A stretch of 12,831 bases of DNA from Treponema sp. (lineage in GTDB: Bacteria > Spirochaetota > Spirochaetia > Treponematales > Breznakiellaceae), in contig WQRP01000038.1 of assembly GCA_009786675.1 (NCBI GenBank), forward strand, positions 1-12,831. The letters run 5' to 3'. Positions within the stretch are counted from its first letter, which is position 1. Each line of letters opens with the position of its first letter. The notes under the pieces are model-generated. The model made no database searches, was not told the DNA's origin, and worked only from the letters and a program-made list of their open reading frames with translations. Below are positions 7,328-12,831 of the stretch, piece by piece. Both the position numbers and the translations under genes were made by a program.

Positions 7328-9811
7328 TTACTCCCATGCGCCCAGGGGAATCAATCCCAGATCGCTAGCCCTGGCCCTGGGGTTGGCAAGAAAGGCGTTA
7401 ATCTCGGCAGCGGGACGCGGCTGGCCGTTTGCAGGATTAACGAAAGCGTCGGGAGCAGCTACGGCCCAGAAAGCCTCTTTGGGTTGAAGGTTGGCATCCC
7501 ATAGAAGCGGGTGGCCTCTCCACCTCCAGCTTGCGTTATCGTTCATTCCCCAAATCGACACCCTGCGAAGGGAAGCATGGTTGTCGCGGAAAACCCGGAA
7601 AAGCTGCGCGTACATGATCGCCTGATCCCTTTCCTGCTGTGCGGTAAGGGGAGGGTTGGGGGGAAGAGCATTGTTAGGGTTAGGCTGCGGATTAGCCTGC
7701 ACGCCCCCCACCGTTATATCCAGTTCCGTTATGCTGACATGCCGCAGGAGTCCCTGGCCGATCAACGATGCAAAACGCTCTAGCGAAAGGCGCACGTTGT
7801 TAACGTTAGTAGGCCCCCATGGAAACGCGGATCCCGAGCCGCTCCGATGGTAATGCGCCTGCATCCCGATGACGTCGATAAGTATCCTTCCGTTGTTTTG
7901 CGCGGCAAACCTTGTGTTCATCTCGCGTACCATGTAGTAAATGGCAGCCCTCTTGTTAGGGTTTTCCTCGTTGTAATCGTTGTAGTACAGGAGCATGGTA
8001 CCCAGGGGTCTTCCAGCACCGGAGTCAATCTCGTCCGCAACACGTCGCGCCGTGGTAAACGCAATCCATATATAACAATATCGATTGGGGTCGTGGGTGG
8101 TATGTGGGCGGGTGCCTATTGCCCTTGCCCAAGGGGTTCCAGTGCCGTGGGGAGGGCCCCCAGGGGTATAATTCCGCAGGTTATTCCTCCAGTTCCCCCC
8201 CACCACGGCCGGCCCGCCGCCACTGGCAAAGATTTCGTTCAATACCTCCCAAGATTCAACGCCGGTTCCAAAATGCCGCATCACCCTTTCTATGTGGTTC
8301 ACGAGGTTTTCGATTGCGTCATCCCTATCTATGGGATTCCCGCCCTGGGATGTTTGATTCAAGTGCCAAGGGGACTGTGAATGCCAGACCAAAACATGTC
8401 CGTGTAATCCCATTCCGTTGCTATTTGCGAAAGTCCTTATTCTGTTTGCGGAACTGTTAGGATTGGTGAATGTAAACCATCCCGGCTGAGGCTGAAGCGC
8501 ATCGGGCTTCATGGCGTTTTCCGCCGTCAGGATACTAAAATGCCTTCTAAGCATAGCCTCGCGAGTTGGATTTCCTATGTCTGCCACATGACCCGATCCT
8601 ATCGGCCCCTGCCAAGTGTAATTAGTAGCCGCAACGATATTCCCCAACGGGAAATGCTCCGCCCAGATATACCTTAGGGAAGGCAGGCCCACCACGGTAA
8701 TGTCGATGTGCGCAGTTATATACGGGTTTCCTTCCGCCCTGACGGTAACCCGAACGGGGCCACCTATCGACACGCCGGTGATCGCGCCGTTTGGTAAAAC
8801 GCTGGCAATTGACGGGTTGGCGGAAACCCATTCAAGGGCCTCCACCGTCGCGGCGGCGGGGTACCTAATCACAATGGGGGCAAGTGTCTCGCCTACGGAA
8901 AGGTTTTCCGAATTGGTATTAAGCGTGATGCTCTCTAATGGCGGCCGGGAAACTACCGTGATGTCAATATACGCATACACGTCCTGGTTTTCAACCGCCG
9001 TGACGGTGATCCGTACAGGGCCGCCTGCCGACTCGCCGGTAATCACGCCGCTTGGTAAAACGCTGGCCACCGTCGGGTCGGCGGAAATCCATTTAAGGGT
9101 TTCCTCTGTCGCGGCGGCAGGATGCCTGGTAACAATGGGGGTAACTGTCTCGCCTACAAAAAGGGTTGTCGAAACAAGGTTAAGCGTTAGCTCCTCTAAT
9201 GGCGGCCGGGAAACTACCGTGACGTCAATATACGCATATACGCCTGGGTTTTCAACCGCCGTGACGGTAACCCGAACGGGGTCACCTATCGACACGCCGG
9301 TAATCACGCCGCTTGGTGAAACGCTGGCAATTGACGGGTTGGCGGAAACCCATTTAAGGGCCTCCGCTATCGCGGCGGCAGGATGCCTGGTAACAATGGG
9401 GGTAACTGTCTCGCCTACAAAAAGGGTTTCCGAAACAGGATAAAGCGAGAGATCCTGCAGCGGGGGACTGGCGTTTACCGTGATATCAATGTGCGCGTAC
9501 ACGCCCGGGTTTTCGACCGATGCCACGGTAACCCTTACGGGGCCTGCCGGTGTCGGTGCCACGGCGGTAATAACGCCGTTTTCCACGCTAACCAATTGCG
9601 GGTTGGCGGAAGTCCACGCCAAGGTGGCCGGCGAATTGGCAGGATCCTTCGTGACAACTGGGGTAAACGTCTGACCCACATAAAGGGTTTGCGAAACAGA
9701 ATTAAGCGCGATTCTACGAAGGCCGTTCCCCGTGCCAGGATCCGTAGGGCACGCCGTAAAAGCAAAGGCTAAAACGGCAATGCCGGCAAAAATCAGCGCA
9801 AATCTTTTCAT
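7328..9811 (-). CDS. GH10 xylanase lipoprotein with four BIG2 Ig-like domains (Xyn-C, third in transcription order)
   Basis: At 827 residues this is about twice the size of its paralogues. The leader MKRFALIFAGIAVLAFAFTAC ends in a lipobox (C21). Four bacterial Ig-like (BIG2) domains follow at ~31-117, 118-204, 205-291 and 292-378, each exactly 87 residues. They carry VGET(V/L), LKW(V/I)SA(N/D)P, SVxPSGVITG and GGPVRVTVTA motifs. GH10 begins at LPSLRYIWAEHFPLGN near 377: AENAMKPD near 430, HVLVWHSQSPW near 472, WEVLNE with acid/base E526, YYNDYN near 609, GMQAHYH near 649, SITELD with nucleophile E696, then WGMNDNASW. The Ig stack sits between the lipid anchor and the catalytic domain and probably holds the enzyme away from the membrane (inference). 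The strand before the nucleophile has about five extra residues, and a Pro/Asn-rich loop follows it. The start lies 8 bp after the Xyn-B stop, with GGAGG inside the end of that gene. Confidence 0.96.
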   Translation of the reverse strand: MKRFALIFAGIAVLAFAFTACPTDPGTGNGLRRIALNSVSQTLYVGQTFTPVVTKDPANSPATLAWTSANPQLVSVENGVITAVAPTPAGPVRVTVASVENPGVYAHIDITVNASPPLQDLSLYPVSETLFVGETVTPIVTRHPAAAIAEALKWVSANPSIASVSPSGVITGVSIGDPVRVTVTAVENPGVYAYIDVTVVSRPPLEELTLNLVSTTLFVGETVTPIVTRHPAAATEETLKWISADPTVASVLPSGVITGESAGGPVRITVTAVENQDVYAYIDITVVSRPPLESITLNTNSENLSVGETLAPIVIRYPAAATVEALEWVSANPSIASVLPNGAITGVSIGGPVRVTVRAEGNPYITAHIDITVVGLPSLRYIWAEHFPLGNIVAATNYTWQGPIGSGHVADIGNPTREAMLRRHFSILTAENAMKPDALQPQPGWFTFTNPNSSANRIRTFANSNGMGLHGHVLVWHSQSPWHLNQTSQGGNPIDRDDAIENLVNHIERVMRHFGTGVESWEVLNEIFASGGGPAVVGGNWRNNLRNYTPGGPPHGTGTPWARAIGTRPHTTHDPNRYCYIWIAFTTARRVADEIDSGAGRPLGTMLLYYNDYNEENPNKRAAIYYMVREMNTRFAAQNNGRILIDVIGMQAHYHRSGSGSAFPWGPTNVNNVRLSLERFASLIGQGLLRHVSITELDITVGGVQANPQPNPNNALPPNPPLTAQQERDQAIMYAQLFRVFRDNHASLRRVSIWGMNDNASWRWRGHPLLWDANLQPKEAFWAVAAPDAFVNPANGQPRPAAEINAFLANPRARASDLGLIPLGAWE
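8678..9721 (-). repeat. Four 261-bp tandem repeats encoding BIG2 domains
   Basis: Four consecutive in-frame units of 261 bp encode the BIG2 domains of Xyn-C. Units 2 to 4 are highly alike at the DNA level. For example, the stretches starting at 8940 and 9201, exactly one period apart, are almost identical for over 40 bases. The first unit (nearest the lipobox) is more diverged. Such an array can change copy number by recombination or slippage. Confidence 0.9.
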
Positions 9812-9819
9812 TGTTTTTA

Positions 9820-11130
9820 CTATGGCCTCCAGTTAAATCCGGTAAAGTTGTCACCGGAAAACTCGCCTAGATAACGCGGTGCATGTTCCGCAAGAAAAGC
9901 GTCTGGATCCAGCACCGCCCAAAAAGCCTGTTTTGGATTTAGCCTGCCATCGAACAGCAGGGGATTGTATTGCGCCCTCCAACTGGAAGGATCGTCAATT
10001 CCCCAGATCGATACCCTTCGCAGGCCCGGTTCGTTCCGCGCCCTTTGCGCCACTGTAAAGCTTCTAAAAAGGTTAAACAGCCGCGCGTACATTATGGCCT
10101 GGTCCATTGCCCGCCCCCCCGCGAATATGTCCATCTCGGTTATGCTTATGTACACGCCAAGCGAGGCAAAGCGTACCAGCGAATCGCGCACGTCCCAAGG
10201 GCATACGGCGGCGGGTGGCTGGCGGTTTTGGCCGCCAACCGATCCGGGGAGCCAGTAATGCGCCTGCATTCCAATGGCCTGGATCAGGTTTTCGCCGTTC
10301 AGGGCGGCCCTGTTCCTGTTGTTTATGTCCCTGACCATGTGGTAAACGGCGAACCTTTTCCTGGGGATGTTCAGGTTGTAATCGTTGTAGTACAACACCA
10401 CGTCCAGGTTGTTCGCTCTTGCCACTTCCCTTGCCTGCAGAAACGCCGTCTCCACGAAATCGAAGCCCATCGGGGTGAACCAGTTGGTATAATCAGTCGC
10501 AATGGGCGGCCTCCGTAGTACGCCGTTTTGCCTCCAGTTCCAATTTGTGCCCCACGGCAAGCCGGCGTCCGTTATGTACCAGGGCCAGAAACCGTCGCCC
10601 ACGCCGGGGCCGCCGGTCATGACAACCTCGTTCAGCACGTCCCAGGATTCCACCCTGTTGCCCAGGCGTGTCATTACGGTTTCGATGTGTTCCCGCATGT
10701 TCGCGGTTGCGGTTGCCCGGCTAACGCCCGGGGGGGCCAGCCACTGGGGGGATTGGCTGTGCCATACCAGGGTGTGCCCGTGAACCCTCATGCCGGAAGC
10801 CCGGGCGGTATCCACTATCCTGTACGCGCGATCCCACCGGTAAGACGCGGCCTGGACGTTAATCGCGTCGGGCTTCATTTCGTCTTCCGCGGTAAGGATG
10901 TCGAAGTGGTGCTGAAGCAGAGACCAGCGTGTCGAGTTTCCTATGTCGGCCGGCCGGTGCCGCCAGGTATAGGAAAAAGACGCAACGATATTGCCCAAAG
11001 GAAAGTACGGCGCCCATGCCTCCCTTAGGGAAGGCAAGTCCGTGGGATCGATGGTATCGGTGGGGCACGACGCAAACGCGAAAGCCAACAGTGCCGCGCA
11101 GGCAATCAAAATCGGTTTTTTTGTTTTCAT
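9820..11130 (-). CDS. GH10 xylanase lipoprotein, divergent paralogue (Xyn-B, second in transcription order)
   Basis: This 436-residue protein starts at the ATG at 11130, 2 bp after the Xyn-A stop. A GTG at 11142 overlapping that gene is possible but would put four residues before the basic leader. The leader MKTKKPILIACAALLAFAFASC ends in a lipobox (C22). Catalytic motifs are intact: AEDEMKPD near 82 (Asp variant), HTLVWHSQSPQWL near 119, WDVLNE with acid/base E168, YYNDYN near 247, SITEMD with nucleophile E332, and WGIDDPSSW. It is the most divergent of the five. It has GMQAHYW instead of HYH, ITEMD instead of ITELD, and a longer Trp-rich loop after the acid/base (~175-220). The loop after the nucleophile is the shortest, and a different C-terminal tail ends in NWRP. 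A distinct substrate preference is plausible but cannot be shown from sequence. Confidence 0.96.
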   Translation of the reverse strand: MKTKKPILIACAALLAFAFASCPTDTIDPTDLPSLREAWAPYFPLGNIVASFSYTWRHRPADIGNSTRWSLLQHHFDILTAEDEMKPDAINVQAASYRWDRAYRIVDTARASGMRVHGHTLVWHSQSPQWLAPPGVSRATATANMREHIETVMTRLGNRVESWDVLNEVVMTGGPGVGDGFWPWYITDAGLPWGTNWNWRQNGVLRRPPIATDYTNWFTPMGFDFVETAFLQAREVARANNLDVVLYYNDYNLNIPRKRFAVYHMVRDINNRNRAALNGENLIQAIGMQAHYWLPGSVGGQNRQPPAAVCPWDVRDSLVRFASLGVYISITEMDIFAGGRAMDQAIMYARLFNLFRSFTVAQRARNEPGLRRVSIWGIDDPSSWRAQYNPLLFDGRLNPKQAFWAVLDPDAFLAEHAPRYLGEFSGDNFTGFNWRP

Positions 11131-11132
11131 GT

Positions 11133-12596
11133 TTAATCCCACGCAATTTCGGGAATTAAGCCACTGGCCCTGGGATTGGCAAGAAAGGCATTAATTTCCG
11201 CGGCAGGGCGTGCCTGGCCGTTTGCAGGATTAACGAAGGCATCCGGGGCTGCCACCGCCCAGAAAGCCTCTTTGGGTCTAAGGTTGCCATCCCAGAGATG
11301 TGGGCTGCCCCTGTGCCTCCAACTGCCAGGATCGTCAATTCCCCAGAACGAAACCCTGCGAAGGTGTTGCGCGTTGTCACGGAAAATCTGGAAAAGCTGT
11401 GCATACATAACCGCTTGTTGCCTTAGTTGCGCTGCGGTAGGGGGGGTGCCTGGAGGGCGAGTATTCACGTTGCCTCCCCGGTCATTCCCCGTGTGCCCCA
11501 CCGTTATGTCCAGCTCGGTTATGCTAACATATATACCTAGCCTGGCAAATTGCTCTAGAGTGGCACGCACGTTGGCAACATTAACAGGCCATGGATACGC
11601 CGCACCAGTATCTCCCACATGGTAATGCCCCTGCATCCCGACCGCATCGATAAGGCGCCTGCCGTTGTTTTGTGCGGCAAACCGAGTATTCATTTCCCGA
11701 ACCATGTGGTAAATGGCCATCCTTTTGCCCGGTTGCTCCTCGTTGTAATCGTTGTAGTACAGTATCAGGTCAGGGCGACCTATCTCGTCCGCAACCCGCC
11801 TTGCCGTGGTGAACGCAATCCAGATAAAACAATTGTTGTCGGGATCGGTGGCACTGGAACCTATCGACGAAAACCAACCTGAAGTATTGTAGTCTGGAGC
11901 GCCTGGACCTGGGTTTCCACGCAAAAAATTTCTCCAGTTATTCGCAGTAACAGTCGCACTACCAGGAACACCGCTCCAAATAACCTCGTTCAGCACTTCC
12001 CAGGACTCTATGTACCTGAATTCAGGACGTCGCATTACAGTTTCAATGTGGGTACGAAGGTTTGTAATTGCCTGAGCCCTGTTGCCTGCGGCAAACATCC
12101 AGGCGGGAGTCTGCGAGTGCCAGGCAAGAACATGCCCGTGCAGCCTCATGTCGTTTCCGTGGGTAAAGTTCACTATATTGTTCGCCCGGTTCCATACCCA
12201 AGACCCAGGAGACGCGGCACCAGACCGCAACTGGTCGGGCTTCATTTCGTCTTCCGCCGTCATAATCACAAAGTGCCTTCTAAGCAGATGGCTACGAAGA
12301 TTCGCCTGCGCTGCGGTCGTGCCTGCAACACCGTGGGCGGCGGTTACCGCCCCTATGTCGCTATGCCGGCGGTGGTGCCGATAAGCAACTATATTCCCCA
12401 GCGGAAAATGCTCCGCCCAGATATACCCCAAGGAAGGCACCTCGCCGATATGCCCGGGCGGGTTATCCGGGCGAGGCGGAAAATTAGTAGCCGGAGGCCT
12501 GACGTTGTTCCCTATCTCGTCATCAACGTCGGTCTGACATGCGGTAAGGCTCAAAACCAGAACCAGAACGCCGGCGATCAAAATTAGTCTTTTCAT
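11133..12596 (-). CDS. GH10 endo-beta-1,4-xylanase lipoprotein (Xyn-A, first in transcription order)
   Basis: This 487-residue protein has the best ribosome binding site of the series (GAGGAGG at 12607-12613, 10 nt before the ATG at 12596), as expected for a first gene. The leader MKRLILIAGVLVLVLSLTAC ends in a lipobox (C20). Residues ~21-54 are a Pro/Asn/Asp-rich linker. The GH10 domain starts at VPSLGYIWAEHFPLGN near 53: AEDEMKPD near 114 (Asp variant), HVLAWHSQTPAW near 155, WEVLNE with acid/base E204, YYNDYN near 280, GMQGHYH near 320, SITELD with nucleophile E361, and FWGIDDPGSW near 417. A Gly/Pro/Asn-rich loop (~366-387) follows the nucleophile strand, longer than in Xyn-D and Xyn-E. 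The tail DAFVNPANGQ...EINAFLANPRA is nearly the same as in Xyn-C. Next to the DIG-type motif at the N-terminal side there is an extra Ala-rich insertion (~82-100). Confidence 0.97.
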   Translation of the reverse strand: MKRLILIAGVLVLVLSLTACQTDVDDEIGNNVRPPATNFPPRPDNPPGHIGEVPSLGYIWAEHFPLGNIVAYRHHRRHSDIGAVTAAHGVAGTTAAQANLRSHLLRRHFVIMTAEDEMKPDQLRSGAASPGSWVWNRANNIVNFTHGNDMRLHGHVLAWHSQTPAWMFAAGNRAQAITNLRTHIETVMRRPEFRYIESWEVLNEVIWSGVPGSATVTANNWRNFLRGNPGPGAPDYNTSGWFSSIGSSATDPDNNCFIWIAFTTARRVADEIGRPDLILYYNDYNEEQPGKRMAIYHMVREMNTRFAAQNNGRRLIDAVGMQGHYHVGDTGAAYPWPVNVANVRATLEQFARLGIYVSITELDITVGHTGNDRGGNVNTRPPGTPPTAAQLRQQAVMYAQLFQIFRDNAQHLRRVSFWGIDDPGSWRHRGSPHLWDGNLRPKEAFWAVAAPDAFVNPANGQARPAAEINAFLANPRASGLIPEIAWD

Positions 12597-12634
12597 TCTT
12601 GCTTGTCCTCCTCAAAAACTTGCTTCGTACCCCG

Positions 12635-12657
12635 GGGAACCGCCATCACGGTTTCCC
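12635..12657 (-). promoter_or_regulatory. Candidate 5' UTR hairpin upstream of the xylanase series
   Basis: On the minus strand GGGAAACCG and CGGTTCCC pair as an 8-bp stem with one bulged A around a 6-nt loop. It lies between the proposed promoter and the Xyn-A ribosome binding site. It overlaps a CCCCGGGG palindrome at 12630-12637. It could stabilise or modulate the leader RNA; no known riboswitch fold is recognised. Confidence 0.4.
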
Positions 12658-12680
12658 AACGCCACATCTATCATTTTAAC

Positions 12681-12686
12681 ATTATA
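12681..12686 (-). promoter_or_regulatory. Candidate -10 box (TATAAT) for the xylanase series
   Basis: The minus strand reads a perfect TATAAT about 85 bp upstream of the Xyn-A start. No good -35 hexamer is found at 16-18 bp upstream, so either an activator helps or this is chance in an AT-rich patch. The predicted leader would be about 75-80 nt and would include the hairpin at 12635-12657. Confidence 0.4.
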
Positions 12687-12753
12687 AGTCCGCGATAACC
12701 ACCAGAGGGCACGGCGAAAGCGACAACCCCTTTCATGCGCCTGTTGTCCATTT

Positions 12754-12768
12754 TACCACACTGTGGTA
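12754..12768. promoter_or_regulatory. Palindromic operator-like site TACCACACTGTGGTA
   Basis: This is a perfect inverted repeat with 7-bp arms around a central C. It lies 40 bp before the start codon of the plus-strand gene at 12809. A TAAAAT -10-like hexamer at 12779-12784 would place the palindrome over the -35 region, as expected for a repressor site. The half-site TACCACA resembles the TACnACA half-sites of BlaI/MecI/CopY-type repressors, but the spacing differs; this link is speculative. Confidence 0.5.
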
Positions 12769-12808
12769 GCTTGTCAATTAAAATGCGACCCGACTTAAGG
12801 AGAGTGCG

Positions 12809-12831
12809 ATGCTGAGCGAATACGACTGCTG
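12809..12831 (+). CDS. Start of an unidentified gene (3' truncated by the window)
   Basis: AAGGAG at 12797-12802 is followed after 6 nt by ATG at 12809, and the frame stays open to the window end (MLSEYDC, seven full codons). The strong ribosome binding site, the -10-like TAAAAT and the upstream palindrome support a real gene divergent from the xylanases. Too little is visible to name it. If the palindrome is its own operator it may encode a regulator. Confidence 0.55.

Noticed and set aside
11131..11142. GTG start for Xyn-B overlapping the end of Xyn-A
   Set aside because: The ATG at 11130 directly begins the basic lipoprotein leader; the GTG adds only four residues. It remains possible but less likely.
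12597..12680. Riboswitch in the leader of Xyn-A
   Set aside because: Only one imperfect hairpin is visible and no conserved aptamer core is recognised.

Overview
The window looks like a chromosomal segment from a host-associated, plant-fibre-degrading spirochete, most likely a Treponema or a relative. This is inferred from three things: a 15-residue GFINTS-type surface repeat protein of a kind known from spirochetes, many lipoproteins with relaxed spirochete-like lipoboxes (FTAC, FASC, LASC, LMAC), and a large set of GH10 xylanases. The species cannot be named from the sequence. No phage, transposon, CRISPR array, rRNA or tRNA gene is seen.

Plus strand, 1-2761: three tightly spaced genes for repetitive exported proteins. 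They are a 5'-truncated surface or outer-membrane protein with an exact 15-residue repeat, a secreted DUF4097-type protein with a ~19-residue SSG repeat, and a DUF2807 (head-GIN) lipoprotein with GVG(N/D) repeats. They probably form one operon of beta-rich envelope proteins. A short convergent intergenic region (2762-2798) follows.

Minus strand, 12596 down to 2799: one long co-directional series. Transcription order is five consecutive GH10 endo-beta-1,4-xylanase lipoproteins, called here Xyn-A (11133-12596), Xyn-B (9820-11130), Xyn-C (7328-9811), Xyn-D (5905-7254) and Xyn-E (4596-5837). They are followed by a ribosome-rescue hydrolase (arfB) and a B12-binding-type radical SAM protein of the DUF4080 family. 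Xyn-A, B and C are separated by only 2 and 8 bp. The spacers before Xyn-D and Xyn-E (73 and 67 bp) each contain a perfect hairpin. Xyn-E, arfB and the radical SAM gene are again tightly packed (18 and 0 bp).

All five xylanases keep both catalytic glutamates and carry a lipobox, so they are expected to be membrane-anchored and to act together on xylan at the cell surface or in the periplasm. They differ in the spacer after the lipid anchor (Xyn-C has four Ig-like BIG2 domains), in active-site loops, in one residue of the ENxMK substrate-binding motif, and in their C-terminal tails. This suggests duplication followed by specialisation.

Right edge, 12597-12831: a divergent intergenic region with a likely promoter and 5' UTR hairpin for the xylanase series. 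It also has a palindromic operator-like site in front of a plus-strand gene of which only the first seven complete codons lie in the window.
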